Shown piece after piece: positions 19,459 through 29,598 of a stretch of DNA of 64,000 bases. How positions within the stretch are numbered: the first letter of the stretch is position 1; each line of letters opens with the position of its first letter. The stretch spans positions 110,833 to 174,832 of the forward strand of contig JAJKHS010000032.1 of the NCBI GenBank assembly GCA_021154885.1. The letters are read 5' to 3'. Source of the stretch: Thermoanaerobaculum sp. GTDB taxonomy: Bacteria; Acidobacteriota; Thermoanaerobaculia; Multivoradales; UBA5704. Made by a program: the position numbers and the translations under genes. A model generated the notes under the pieces. The model was not told where the DNA came from. It saw only the letters and a program-made list of their open reading frames with translations, and searched no databases.

Positions 19459-19486
19459 GACGGGCCCCGCTGCGGCGGGGTCCGTC
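19459..19486 (+). terminator. Hairpin terminator downstream of the BNR gene
   Basis: gacgggccccgc-tgcg-gcggggtccgtc type stem followed by cctttt. Confidence 0.55.
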
Positions 19487-19491
19487 CCTTT

Positions 19492-22400
19492 TCACCGCCA
19501 ATCTCCGTTCAGCTCGAACGCCGCCCAGGAGTAGGGGTGGGAGAACTGGCCGCCGTGCAGCAGCTCGCGCTGCGCCTCGGCGAGGGCCACGTCCTTGGGC
19601 TGGCCGGTCCGCAACCGGGCGTAGAAGCGGGCCATCAGCAACGCGGTCGAGCGGTCCGAGACTCCCCAGAGCGAAGCCAGGACCGATCGCGCGCCGGCAT
19701 ACTGGAAGGCCCGGGTGAGGCCGATCAGCCCCTCCCCGCCCGCCTCACGCCCCAGGCCCGAGCCGCACGCCGAGAGGGTGACCAGGTCGGCGTCGATCCG
19801 CAGCCGCTCGAAGATCTCCCAGGCCTGGAGCATGCCGTTGTCGCCCGGTTTGGACGTCGCCAGGGCCAGGGCGGAGTCGAGGGGGAAGCGCCGGTCGAGG
19901 AGGGCGTGGCAGGCGAAGTGGAGGCAGCGCGTCGACGCCGGCAGGTGCTCGACCCGCGCCTTGGTGGCCTCGGCGCCGGTGTAGACCCGGGCGTCGCGGC
20001 CGTAGACGCCGGCGAGGGCCTGGACTTCCTCCCGCGCCCCCGGCAGTGGAGGCAGACCGGCGTGGTAGCGCCGCAGGGGAGGATCGTCCGGACCCGCCGC
20101 GGCGCCCGGGACGGCCGGGAAGACGGGATCGGCGAAGGCGACCACCGAGCCGCTGCCGGCCGGCTGGGGGCGGCGCCCCCGCTTCAGCTCGGCGTACAGC
20201 GTCGCCGAAAGCACGGTGTGGATCGGCTTCCACTCCAACATCCACTCGGGCCGCTTCCCGGGCCGTACCAGGGCGGCGAACGGCAGGGTGTGGAGCGGCC
20301 CGTCGGGCGAGATCAGGATGCGGTCGGCACGGCCGATCCAGGGTGCGGCGGGGGCGATCAGAAGGTCGTAGAGCCTCCGTCCCTGGACGAGCAGGGCCTC
20401 CTCGACCTTCGTCTGACCGCGGCCGCGCAGGATCAGGCCGCGGAAGACGGCGGTCTCCTCGGCCAGGGCTTTCTCGCCGGCGGCCAGGCGGAAGACCCGC
20501 AGGCCATCCGCCTCGCCGCTCGCAGCGGGCGTGACCACGAAGAGGAACGTCTCCTCCGGGGTCACGAAGTAGGAGAGCCAGACGGTCCCCGGGTCGAGGG
20601 CGCCGCGGGCCGCCGCCAGCTCCAGCGGCCGAGGGTGACGCAGCGAGGCGTAGCGGGGAGAGGCATGGACGATCGAGTCCTCGAGGGACGACCGCTCGTT
20701 GCGCAGCCGCGAGAGGCGGACGAGGAGCGCTTCGAGCTCCGCTCTGCGCCGCGGGTCGGTCTGGGCGATCTCCTCCTGGGTCTTCTCGTAGGCCCGGTCG
20801 AGGGCGCGCTGCCGCGCGAAAAGGGGAGCCGGGACGTCGGCACTGAAGGTGAGGTCGCGCTGGGCGATCTGGGCCAGGAGCATGCGAGCCCGCCACCGTT
20901 CGAGGGTGTGCAGGGCTGCGGCGGGGTCGTCCTGGTCGATCTCGAAGGCGATCAGGCCTCGATAGATCTCGGACAGCTTCGCCTGGAAGCCCGTCCGCGC
21001 CTCCTCGGTACCGCCGAGGCGGCCGACCTGCGCCTCCAGGGCATCGACCGCGGCGGCGAGCGCCGGGCCGGCCTCCTCCGGGCGTCCCTGCCGCGCGAGA
21101 ACCCGGCCCAGGAAGTTGAGCGCCTCCGCCTCGTTCCGGCTCTGGGGAGCCAGGTGCTGGTAGATGGCGAGGGATCGCCGAGCGTAGGTCGCGGCCTCTC
21201 CTGGACGCCCCACCTGGAGGGCCACGAAGCCGAGGAGCCCCAGGATGTTGCTCTCCGCCATCGTCCCCGGGGCGGTCCGGCGCTGCAGGGCGAGCGCCTG
21301 CTCGCCGAGGCTGGTCGCCGTCCGGTAATCCCCCCGCTTCCAGGCGATCGTCCCCAGCATCGACAGGCTGAGGGCCACGTCCGGGCTCCCCGGGGTGAGC
21401 CGGGAGCGGATGGCGAGGGCCCGGCGAGCGCAGTCCTCCGCCTCGCTGAGGCGGCCCATCTCCTGCAGGACCCAGGCGAGGTTGCTCAGGCCCGACGCCT
21501 CGCCCGTCGATCCCGGGGCCCGATTCCGCTGGATGGCGAGGGCCCGGCGGAACAGCGCTTCGGCCTCCTCGAAATCGAAGCGCTCGCGGGCGATGATGCC
21601 GAGGTTGCCGAGCAGCGTCGCCACCTCGAGGCCCTCCGGTGCCTTGGCCTCGAAGTACTTGAGGGCTGCCTGATCGTACTCTTCGGCCAAGGCGACGTCG
21701 CCGCGATCCGAAGCCAGTGCCGCGAGGTTCGCCCGATTGCGGGCCAGATCGTCGCCATCGGGGTCCACCCGCTGCAGGATGCGGTTGGCCTGGACGAAGT
21801 AGGTCTCCGCCGTCACGGGGTCGCCACTGGCACGCGCCAGGAGGCCGAGGTTGTTGAGCAACTGCCCCTCGTCCAGGATACCGGGCGCCCGCCGCTGGAT
21901 GAGGCCGAGGCCCTGGAGATAGCAGGCTCGGGCCCGGCCGAGATCGCCCAGGGACCAGGCGACGATCCCAAGGTTGTTGAGGGTCGATGCCCGCTCGAGG
22001 CTGGCGGGCGCCAGGCGGGTGCGCAGCTCGAGCGCCTGGCGAAAGCTCGCCTCGGCAGACGTGAAATCTCCGCGGCGTAACGCCTCGCGGCCGAGCAGGT
22101 GCCGGGCCGCGGCCTCCGCCAGGTTGCCCGGCGCGGCCGTGTGCAGCAGCCGGAGGGCCTCGCGCAGGTCGGTCGCCGCTCCGGCGAAGTCGTCCCGGCC
22201 CAGAGAGACGGTGCCCCGCTGGCAAAGCACGAGCGCCGCGAAGCGCCGCCGCCGGCTCTGCCGCGCCCAGCCTCCGGCCGCTTGAAACGCCTGTAACGCC
22301 TCGCTCCAGCGGCTCTCGCGGGCGGCCCGCCGCGCCCGGGCATAGGCCGCACAGCCGGCGATCTCGGGGCCTGCGGCCACCCGCGGCCGCACCTCGAGCT

Positions 22401-22785
22401 GCCACGCCCCGGGCGGGATCTCGCGGCTGAAGGTTTTGTCGCGCCGCTGGACGCGGAGCTCGACGGGACCGCGGGGAGCCTGCTCGGCCTCGAGCTCGGC
22501 CAGGTCCGTGCAGGAGCGCAGCCCGCCCGCAGCCTCCTCGGGGTTGGCCGGCGCCGGCGCCCGCCGCCAGGAGAGCAGGACGTCGCCCGCGTGCAGTCCG
22601 GCCCGCGCTCCGGCGCCCTGCGGCGCGAGCGACTCCACCACGACGCCGGGCACCGGCGCCGGGCCGCCCGGGGAGCAGGCTCCGAGGCTCAGGGTGGCAC
22701 TGGCCAGGAGGACGGTCCGGACGGTCCGCCGGAGATCTCGCATCGGGTTCATCAGGACGACTGTCGAAGAGTCGGTGCCGACCAC
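19492..22785 (-). CDS. Lipoprotein-like PDZ-TPR-CHAT domain protein (caspase-like)
   Basis: LGACSPGG lipobox-like; PDZ-like AGLHAGDVLLSW; TPR array; CHAT dyad CLHFACHALLDRRFPLDSALAL ... LVTLSACGSGLGREAGGEGLIGLTRAFQYAGARSVLASLW. Confidence 0.85.
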   Translation of the reverse strand: MVGTDSSTVVLMNPMRDLRRTVRTVLLASATLSLGACSPGGPAPVPGVVVESLAPQGAGARAGLHAGDVLLSWRRAPAPANPEEAAGGLRSCTDLAELEAEQAPRGPVELRVQRRDKTFSREIPPGAWQLEVRPRVAAGPEIAGCAAYARARRAARESRWSEALQAFQAAGGWARQSRRRRFAALVLCQRGTVSLGRDDFAGAATDLREALRLLHTAAPGNLAEAAARHLLGREALRRGDFTSAEASFRQALELRTRLAPASLERASTLNNLGIVAWSLGDLGRARACYLQGLGLIQRRAPGILDEGQLLNNLGLLARASGDPVTAETYFVQANRILQRVDPDGDDLARNRANLAALASDRGDVALAEEYDQAALKYFEAKAPEGLEVATLLGNLGIIARERFDFEEAEALFRRALAIQRNRAPGSTGEASGLSNLAWVLQEMGRLSEAEDCARRALAIRSRLTPGSPDVALSLSMLGTIAWKRGDYRTATSLGEQALALQRRTAPGTMAESNILGLLGFVALQVGRPGEAATYARRSLAIYQHLAPQSRNEAEALNFLGRVLARQGRPEEAGPALAAAVDALEAQVGRLGGTEEARTGFQAKLSEIYRGLIAFEIDQDDPAAALHTLERWRARMLLAQIAQRDLTFSADVPAPLFARQRALDRAYEKTQEEIAQTDPRRRAELEALLVRLSRLRNERSSLEDSIVHASPRYASLRHPRPLELAAARGALDPGTVWLSYFVTPEETFLFVVTPAASGEADGLRVFRLAAGEKALAEETAVFRGLILRGRGQTKVEEALLVQGRRLYDLLIAPAAPWIGRADRILISPDGPLHTLPFAALVRPGKRPEWMLEWKPIHTVLSATLYAELKRGRRPQPAGSGSVVAFADPVFPAVPGAAAGPDDPPLRRYHAGLPPLPGAREEVQALAGVYGRDARVYTGAEATKARVEHLPASTRCLHFACHALLDRRFPLDSALALATSKPGDNGMLQAWEIFERLRIDADLVTLSACGSGLGREAGGEGLIGLTRAFQYAGARSVLASLWGVSDRSTALLMARFYARLRTGQPKDVALAEAQRELLHGGQFSHPYSWAAFELNGDWR

Positions 22786-22857
22786 CCGGCAAAAGGGGAC
22801 AGGCCGGGGGCCGGCAAGAGAACTTCAACGAGCCTGGAGGAGTATCATCCCGCGGGA

Positions 22858-24153
22858 ATGCGGCCGAATCTCATTTTCGAAAAGGTGCTCGGGCGCCTGC
22901 AAAGGAGCCGGCTCAACCGCCGCGCCGTCCAGGAGCTCAGCCGTTCCCTGGCGCTGATCGTCGATCGCGAAGCCCTGGAGGCCAGCGTCGCGGCCCGTAT
23001 CCGGGAGCTGTTCGATCCAGACCGCATGGCCATCCTCGAGCCGGACCCGGCGACCGCGAGCTTCCTGCCCGGCTTCTCCTTCGGCCTCAAGGATTCCGAG
23101 CTCTCCGGCCTGCGGCTGGCGGCCCGCGGCAAGCTCGCGCGCTGGCTGGCGGTGAACGAGACCTGCCTGGTCCTCGATCGCCAGCCCGGCGTTCACGAGT
23201 ATCTCGATCCAGCGGAGCGGGACCTGCTCGACGGCCTGCGGCTGAACCTCTGCGTGCCGATGGTCTCTCTCAACCGCCTGACGGGCATCCTCCTGCTGGG
23301 CTCCGACCGGCCCGGGTGGACGCTGAATCGCGCCGACGCCGAGCTGCTCAATCTGCTGGCCTCCCAGGCGAGCCTGGCCTTTGAGAACGCGGCTCTCTAC
23401 CGCGCCCAGCGCGAGCGCCTGGACCGCCTCTACCGGGCCGAGCGCCTGGCCGCCGTGGGACAGCTCGCGGCGGGGGTGGCGCACGAGATCCGCAACCCGC
23501 TGACGGCGATCCGCTCGACCATGCAGTACCTGCTCCGCGGGCTCGATCCCGGCGAGCCGAAGCACCAGCTTGTGGAGGAGCTGCTGCGCGAGGTGGACCG
23601 CATCAACAGCACCGTGGGGGGGCTCCTCAGCCTCAGCCGCTCGGGGGAGATCCGGAAATCGGAGATCGACCTGCTGGAGCCGCTCGGCAAGGCCGTGCAG
23701 CTCGTCCAGGCCCGGGCCGCCGAGCAGGGGGTCGCGATCGAGAGCGATCTGGGCGGTTCTGCCCGGCGCGTCCTCGGCGACAGCGGCCAGTTGAAGCAGG
23801 TGTTCCTGAACCTGCTGCTCAACGCTTTGCAGTCCTTGCCTGGCGAGGGACGGATCTCGGTGGCGGTGACGCCGTGGCCGCCGCTGCGCGGCCGCGAGGA
23901 CGCCCCTTGGGTGCAGGTCCGCATCACGGACGACGGACCAGGGATTCCGCCGGATCAATTGCGGCGCGTCTTCGATCCGTTCTACACCACCAAGCGGGAC
24001 GGCACCGGCCTGGGGCTGGCGATCTGTCACGGCATCGTCGAGCAGCACGAGGGGGAGATCCAGATGGACAGCGAGGTGGGAGCGGGGACCACCGTGTCGG
24101 TGCGTCTGCCCTGGATCGAGGGAAGCCATGGCCAACGTTCTGATCGTGGATGA
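22858..24153 (+). CDS. GAF domain sensor histidine kinase
   Basis: MRPNLIFEKVLGRLQ...; GVAHEIRNPLTAIRSTMQYLL (H box), LNLLLNALQSLP (N box), DDGPGIPPDQL, GTGLGLAICHGIVEQHEG. Confidence 0.92.
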   Translation: MRPNLIFEKVLGRLQRSRLNRRAVQELSRSLALIVDREALEASVAARIRELFDPDRMAILEPDPATASFLPGFSFGLKDSELSGLRLAARGKLARWLAVNETCLVLDRQPGVHEYLDPAERDLLDGLRLNLCVPMVSLNRLTGILLLGSDRPGWTLNRADAELLNLLASQASLAFENAALYRAQRERLDRLYRAERLAAVGQLAAGVAHEIRNPLTAIRSTMQYLLRGLDPGEPKHQLVEELLREVDRINSTVGGLLSLSRSGEIRKSEIDLLEPLGKAVQLVQARAAEQGVAIESDLGGSARRVLGDSGQLKQVFLNLLLNALQSLPGEGRISVAVTPWPPLRGREDAPWVQVRITDDGPGIPPDQLRRVFDPFYTTKRDGTGLGLAICHGIVEQHEGEIQMDSEVGAGTTVSVRLPWIEGSHGQRSDRG

Positions 24154-25531
24154 CGAGCGACCGATCCGGCGCATCCTGGCGGTGCTCCTGCAGGAGCGGC
24201 ACCACCGGGTGACGGAGGCCGGCTCGGGCGAGGAGGCGCTGGCGGCGCTGCCCGAGGCCAGGCCGGACCTGGTGCTGCTCGACCTCAAGCTCCCCGGCAT
24301 CGACGGGCTGGAGACGCTCAAACGGCTGCGCGCCCTCAAGCCCGGACTGGACGTGGTGATGATGACCGCCCACGGCACCATCGCCTCGGCGGTGGAGGCC
24401 ATGCGGCGGGGAGCCTTCGACTACGTCGCCAAGCCCTTCGACAACGACGAGCTGCTGATGGTCGTCGACCGGGCGCTGGAGGTGCGGCGCCTGAGCTCCG
24501 AGGTCGAGGCCCTGCGGGAGGAGCTCGCGGCGCGTTACGGCTTCAGCGAGATCGTGGGCGTCAGCCGGGAGATCCAGGAGGTCTTCCGTCTGCTGGCCAA
24601 GGTCGTCCGGGTGGACGTCACGGTGCTGATCACCGGCGAATCGGGCACCGGCAAGGAGCTGGTGGCCCGGGCCATCCATCGCAGAAGCGGGCGCGCGCAG
24701 GGCCCGTTCGTCGCGGTCAACTGCAGCGCCATTCCGCAGACGCTCGTCGAGTCCGAGTTCTTCGGCCACGAGAAGGGGGCCTTCACCGATGCCCGGGAGA
24801 CCCGGCCCGGCCGCTTCGAGCAGGCCGACGGCGGCAGCCTCTTCCTCGACGAGATTGGCGACCTTGCTCTCGACGCCCAGGCGAAGCTGCTGCGGGCCTT
24901 GCAGGAGCGGCAGGTCCAGCGCCTCGGCGCCCGCGCCCCGCGGCCCGTGGACGTGCGGGTCGTCGCCGCCACCAACAAGGACCTGGAGAAGGAGTCGCGG
25001 GAGGGCCGCTTCCGGGAAGACCTCTTCTGGCGGCTGAACGTGGTGCACGTCCGCCTGCCGTCGCTGCGCGAGCGGCGGGCCGACCTGCCGCTGCTGATCG
25101 ATCACTTCGTCGACCGCTTCAACCGCGAGCTGGGCCTGGCCGTTGCGTCCATCGCGCCGGACGCCCGCCAGCTCCTCTGCGAGTACGACTGGCCGGGCAA
25201 CGTGCGGGAGCTCGAGAACACGGTCTGCCGGGCCATGATCCTGTGCGAGGGGGACACCCTGACGCTTTCCGACCTGCCCGGCCGGGTGCGGGGCGAGGCC
25301 GCCGAGGGCGGCGGGCTGCCGCGCTCCGACCTCTCCCGCCTGAGCCTGGCGGACGCGGTGACCGAGGCCACGGAGCGGCTCGAGAGGATCATGATCCTCT
25401 CCCGCCTGGCCGAGCACCAGGGCAGCCGCACCGTCACGGCCGAGAGCCTGGGCATCTCCCGCAAGACCCTGTTCAACAAGATGCGCCAGTACGGGCTGGG
25501 CGGAGGGGAGGCTGACGACAGCGCCGGCTAG
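24128..25531 (+). CDS. NtrC-family sigma-54-dependent response regulator
   Basis: REC MANVLIVDDERPIRRILAVLL; GESGTGKELVARAIH; GAFTDA variant loop; DNA-binding C-term QGSRTVTAESLGISRKTLFNKMRQYGLG; overlaps the kinase gene. Confidence 0.93.
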   Translation: MANVLIVDDERPIRRILAVLLQERHHRVTEAGSGEEALAALPEARPDLVLLDLKLPGIDGLETLKRLRALKPGLDVVMMTAHGTIASAVEAMRRGAFDYVAKPFDNDELLMVVDRALEVRRLSSEVEALREELAARYGFSEIVGVSREIQEVFRLLAKVVRVDVTVLITGESGTGKELVARAIHRRSGRAQGPFVAVNCSAIPQTLVESEFFGHEKGAFTDARETRPGRFEQADGGSLFLDEIGDLALDAQAKLLRALQERQVQRLGARAPRPVDVRVVAATNKDLEKESREGRFREDLFWRLNVVHVRLPSLRERRADLPLLIDHFVDRFNRELGLAVASIAPDARQLLCEYDWPGNVRELENTVCRAMILCEGDTLTLSDLPGRVRGEAAEGGGLPRSDLSRLSLADAVTEATERLERIMILSRLAEHQGSRTVTAESLGISRKTLFNKMRQYGLGGGEADDSAG

Positions 25532-26277
25532 TCAGACCGCGGGATCCCGACCGGCGACCCGGAACGCAGGCCCCCGCGCATATAGTCGAGATAGAGCTTC
25601 TCCAGGTTCTCGTAGCGCAGCTCCTCCCGCGAGCGGGTCAAGGCCTGGCGCCCCTCCTGGAGGATCCCCACGCGGTCGGCGAGCTGGCGCGCCCAGAAGA
25701 GGTCCTGCATGGTGATCAGCAGCGCCTTACCCTGATCCCGCAGCTCCTCGAGGATCTCCACCAGCTCGGCCGCCGCCTTGGGATCGAGGCCGGAGAGCGG
25801 CTCGTCGAGCACCAGGGCGGGGGCCCCCTTCATCAGGGCCGCCGCGATGCCGAGCTTGCGGATGCCGCCGGGGCCGACCTCCGACACCCGCTGACCGAAG
25901 GCCGACTCCGGGAGGCCCACCTCGCGCAGGGCCATCTCGCAGTCGTGCCGGCTGAGAGACCGCCGGCCGCCCAAGCGGGCGAAGAAGTCCAGGTTCTGCA
26001 GCACCGTGAGTCGGTGGTAGAAGGCCGTCGTGTCCGCCAGGTAGGCGACCCGGGCCTTCGCCCGCAACGGCTCCTGCGCCACGTCGGCGCCGTCGATGCA
26101 GGCTTTGCCGGCGGTGGGCTCGGCAAAACCCAGGAAGAGGTTGATGGCGGTCGTCTTGCCGGCGCCCTTGGCTCCCAGCAGACAGTAGATCTCGCCCGGC
26201 TGGACCGTCAGGTTCAGGGCGTCGAGGGCCAGCCTGCCGTTCGGATACCGCTTGCTCAAATCGACTGCCTCGATCAT
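25528..26277 (-). CDS. ABC transporter ATP-binding protein
   Basis: LLGAKGAGKTTAINLFLGF (Walker A), ALVLDEPLSGLDP (Walker B); degenerate signature VGPGGIRKL. Confidence 0.9.
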   Translation of the reverse strand: MIEAVDLSKRYPNGRLALDALNLTVQPGEIYCLLGAKGAGKTTAINLFLGFAEPTAGKACIDGADVAQEPLRAKARVAYLADTTAFYHRLTVLQNLDFFARLGGRRSLSRHDCEMALREVGLPESAFGQRVSEVGPGGIRKLGIAAALMKGAPALVLDEPLSGLDPKAAAELVEILEELRDQGKALLITMQDLFWARQLADRVGILQEGRQALTRSREELRYENLEKLYLDYMRGGLRSGSPVGIPRSD

Positions 26278-26280
26278 GGC

Positions 26281-27774
26281 TCACCCTCCGTCATACCGGG
26301 AGAAAAAGAACAGCGCGGCGGCGGCGAGCGCCAGCGTCTCGCCGGCGAAAAGCGCCAGCGCGGACCCTGCGGCGGCAAGGCCCTGGCGCACGGAAGCCTC
26401 GTGGAAGGTGAAGCACGGGATCGATTCCGGCTCTCCCTGCGCCAGCGGCCGTTGCGACACGTAGCCTTTGAAGAAGAGGATGTGGGGACTCTCCGGATCG
26501 CGCGCGTCGAGGGCGCGCAGCCAGCCGGCCAGGACCGGGCGGAAGGCCCAGGCCTGCGCGAGAAAGCTGGCATCGCGCTCCAGGCCCGTGCCCGTCAGCC
26601 GTTCGGCCAGCTCCTCGGTCAGCGCGGCGGGAGAGAGGGACGCCAGGCTCCTCGCCAGCCGGGCCTGTCCGAGCTTGTGTTGCAGGACCCGGCGGCGGAC
26701 CTCCTCCTTCCGGGCGAAGCGCCGCGTCTCCGCCTGCGCCGAGGCCCGTTCCCAGGCGAAGCCGTCGGCCGCCGCCCACTTCAACGGCCGCCATCGCCTC
26801 TCCCGGCCGGCGTGCTCGCGGGCGATCCGCTGATCGATCGCCTTCATCTCCCGACCGCTCTCGACTTCGGAGGGGATGCCTTGCAGGCGATGGGCGAGCA
26901 GGCCGCCGACCGCCGGCACGACGATCACGGCCGTCACCCAGAGCCACGCCAGGATGCCGAGGCTGGTCGAGGAATCGCGCGCCAGTGAGGAGATCAGCAG
27001 GGCGGCGAGCGCTGAGAAAAAGATGGTCCAGAGGCCCACGGCCGCCACGAGGCCGGCCTTGGCCAGATCGTCGAGCTGAAAGGGGATGCCTCCCAGGCGG
27101 GCGGCGAGCAGGCTCAGGGCCGCGGCGCCGAGGAACGGCACCGCCAGCGAGACCCAGATCGCCAGGAGCTTGCCCGTGAAGACTTTCCAGCGGGCGACGG
27201 GATAGGTCAGCACGAGCTTCAGGGTCCCGGCCCGGCGCTCCCCGCAGACCGCATCGTAGCCCAGGAGAAAGGCGGTGAGGGAGAGCACGAACTGGATCAC
27301 GAAGCTCCAGTCGAGCGGCTTCGAGAGAGGGAGCCGCTCGTTGCCGCGGTTGATGCGGAAGAACCGGGGGGGCACCAGAGGGCTCGCCGCCTGGCTGTAG
27401 GCGTCGGGCGTCGCCGACTGGCCGCCGTCGACCACCAGGGAGAGCCGCCAGGGAGGCTTGACCGCCGGTTGCAGGATTTCGACGGTCCGATCGACCGTGG
27501 CGCCCGCGAGCTCCCGGGCATGATCGTCCGCCAGAGCCGCCTGCTCCAGGCCCTCGCCGTGGTACCTCGCCGCCGCGGTCACCGCCGCGAGCGCCATCAG
27601 AAAGATCACGAGGAAGGCCGAGGCTCGAAACCGGAACGTGGCGGTCAACTGTCGGACCTCGTGCCGCAGGATCGTCGCGAGGATGCCCCGGCTGGAGGTC
27701 TCGCCCGCAATTGCCCAAGGCCGGGTGATTCCAGCGGTCTCCAGCACGGGCAGGTTCCTCAATCGCTCCGCCAT
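26281..27774 (-). CDS. ABC-2 type transporter permease (DUF3526-like)
   Basis: Multi-TM; LSLTAFLLGYDAVCGERRAGTLKLVLTYPVARWKVFTGKLLAIW. Confidence 0.82.
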   Translation of the reverse strand: MAERLRNLPVLETAGITRPWAIAGETSSRGILATILRHEVRQLTATFRFRASAFLVIFLMALAAVTAAARYHGEGLEQAALADDHARELAGATVDRTVEILQPAVKPPWRLSLVVDGGQSATPDAYSQAASPLVPPRFFRINRGNERLPLSKPLDWSFVIQFVLSLTAFLLGYDAVCGERRAGTLKLVLTYPVARWKVFTGKLLAIWVSLAVPFLGAAALSLLAARLGGIPFQLDDLAKAGLVAAVGLWTIFFSALAALLISSLARDSSTSLGILAWLWVTAVIVVPAVGGLLAHRLQGIPSEVESGREMKAIDQRIAREHAGRERRWRPLKWAAADGFAWERASAQAETRRFARKEEVRRRVLQHKLGQARLARSLASLSPAALTEELAERLTGTGLERDASFLAQAWAFRPVLAGWLRALDARDPESPHILFFKGYVSQRPLAQGEPESIPCFTFHEASVRQGLAAAGSALALFAGETLALAAAALFFFSRYDGG

Positions 27775-27778
27775 CGGC

Positions 27779-29380
27779 TCAACCCAGGTCGTAGCGCCGG
27801 AAGAGCGCCCACGCGGCCGCGGCCGCGAGGACGTTGAAAGCCAGGAGAGCGCCGGCCGCGGCCGCCCCCTGGCGAAGGGAGCTGGAGAAATCCGAGCCGC
27901 GGTAGGAAAAGCGGGGCATGTCGTCCAAGGCCAGTCGTCGCGACGGATCGCGTTGCATTGCTTCCTGGTCCCGCCGCACCCGGGCCGCCACCTCGGGCTC
28001 GCTCAGACGGCTGAAGAGCGGGCCCGCACGGTCCGGCGTCACCTCCTCGGGAGCCAGGCCGAGGTAACGCGGCCAGGGATGGAGTCCCGAGAGCGGATCG
28101 TCGGTGAACCAGCGCCAGGACCGGAACGCGCCCTGGCGCTCCATGTAGGCGAGGAGCGCGAGCCGGTAACGGCGGCAGGCGGCCAGGAAACGGTCGTGCT
28201 CGGCGACGGACGTGCCACAGAATGACTCCGACAAGAGGTCGAGGAGGAAAGCGGGCGAGACCACGGCCAGGACCGCCCCGAGCCTCTCCCCGGCGCGCAG
28301 TCTCGCCTCGTAATGCTGCTGAGCTGCAAAGACCTGCGCGGCGTGCCGGGCCCCGGACTCCACCTCGAAACGGTAGTAGTCCGCGAGCGAATCGTAGTAG
28401 GCGGCGGAGCCGTTTCGATAGCGGACCGCCCGGTGCTCTCCATCGGCAACGGAGATGGGGCTGTGGCCGTTGAAGGAGGCGCGCAGCGGGTCCCCCCGGA
28501 GCTCCGCGGCGAGACGCCGGTCCAATTCGGCCGTGAGCTCGGCGACCTCTCGCTCGGAGCTCCTCCGGGCAACCTCGGTTTCGACCAGATCGCTGGCCAC
28601 CGCTCGTGCCGCACCGGGAATGACGATCGTGAGGACGAACCAGACGAAGACCGAGAGGCCGAGCGCCCTGGACGCGCTGCGGAAATAAAGCGAGAGGAGA
28701 AGGCCCAGCAGCAGCATGACGGAAAGATAGACGACGTACCCTCCTGCCAGGCCCGCGATACGCAGCCATTGATCCGCTGCGAGCGAGGCCTTCACCTCGA
28801 AGCGGAACAGCGAAAGACTCACCAGGAGCCCGGCCGCCAGAGGCAGAAACAGCGTCAGGAGGCCACCGGCGAATTTGCCGGCGAGCAGGGTTCGCCTCGT
28901 CACAGCGTTGGCAAACACCGCTCGCAGCATCCCATCCTCCCGTTCGCCGACGATCGCGTCGTGGGTGAGGAGCAGGGCCAGCAGGCCGAGGACCACGCTG
29001 ACGATGGTGGTCAGGTCCACCGTGGGCAGGGAGACCAGGAGCTCATTGCCTTCGTAGCCCGCCGTGGCCTCGGCGGGGATGGCGAAGAAATGGATCACTA
29101 CCTCCGTGCCCAGGCGGGAGTCGAAGCCCTGGTCGAGAACGCTCAACGGCTCCGGCGGCCGTACCACGAGAGGTTGGAGGTAGGAGTACACCGAAACGGT
29201 CCGCAGCTCCCGCTCTGCGCTGGCGACGCGCTGCCGATAGCTCTCGAGCCGGAGGTCGTAGTCCCGCGCCGCGATCAGGGTGGAGGAATACGCCAGGACG
29301 ATCGTCAGCAGCGCTCCGACCCAGAAGCGGAAGCTCGCAAGGTGATTGCGCAGCTCTTTTTTGACGATCGCGAAGAACAC
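27779..29380 (-). CDS. ABC-2 type transporter permease (DUF3526-like), GTG start
   Basis: VFFAIVKKELRNHLASFRFWVGALL; LTHDAIVGEREDGMLRAVFANAVTRRTLLAGKFAGG. GTG at 29380 preferred over the track's 29482 start because a sigma-54 promoter lies at 29441-29456. Confidence 0.8.
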   Translation of the reverse strand: MFFAIVKKELRNHLASFRFWVGALLTIVLAYSSTLIAARDYDLRLESYRQRVASAERELRTVSVYSYLQPLVVRPPEPLSVLDQGFDSRLGTEVVIHFFAIPAEATAGYEGNELLVSLPTVDLTTIVSVVLGLLALLLTHDAIVGEREDGMLRAVFANAVTRRTLLAGKFAGGLLTLFLPLAAGLLVSLSLFRFEVKASLAADQWLRIAGLAGGYVVYLSVMLLLGLLLSLYFRSASRALGLSVFVWFVLTIVIPGAARAVASDLVETEVARRSSEREVAELTAELDRRLAAELRGDPLRASFNGHSPISVADGEHRAVRYRNGSAAYYDSLADYYRFEVESGARHAAQVFAAQQHYEARLRAGERLGAVLAVVSPAFLLDLLSESFCGTSVAEHDRFLAACRRYRLALLAYMERQGAFRSWRWFTDDPLSGLHPWPRYLGLAPEEVTPDRAGPLFSRLSEPEVAARVRRDQEAMQRDPSRRLALDDMPRFSYRGSDFSSSLRQGAAAAGALLAFNVLAAAAAWALFRRYDLG

Positions 29381-29440
29381 TGTCTCTCCCTTCGGGTCTC
29401 TGTCGTCCGTGTCTCCCAGACGAAGTATATCCCTGGCTTG

Positions 29441-29456
29441 TGCAGCCCCCGTGCCA
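29441..29456 (-). promoter_or_regulatory. Sigma-54 -24/-12 promoter for the ABC-2 operon: TGGCACGGGGGCTGCA
   Basis: GG-N10-GC spacing exact; about 60 nt upstream of GTG 29380. Confidence 0.75.
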
Positions 29457-29507
29457 TCCTTTAAAGGCTTTTCCCGGGGCACCCGGGGGGGGCGGCGGGG
29501 TAGGCGC

Positions 29508-29535
29508 TTACCCGGTCATGGGTAACCCTTTACCC
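29508..29535. promoter_or_regulatory. Three-half-site upstream activating sequence TTACCC-ggtcat-GGGTAA-ccct-TTACCC between divergent sigma-54 promoters
   Basis: Same architecture as 31735-31762. Confidence 0.75.
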
Positions 29536-29598
29536 AGCCCTGCCCTCTTTGCGGCTCGCCGCCGACCGAAACCTCAGCTTTTCCGTATTTTCCAGGCC

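Noticed and set aside
19195-22080. 961-aa plus-strand ORF
   Set aside because: Antisense to the CHAT-TPR gene.
22825-24402. 525-aa minus-strand ORF
   Set aside because: Antisense to the histidine kinase with intact H/N/G boxes.
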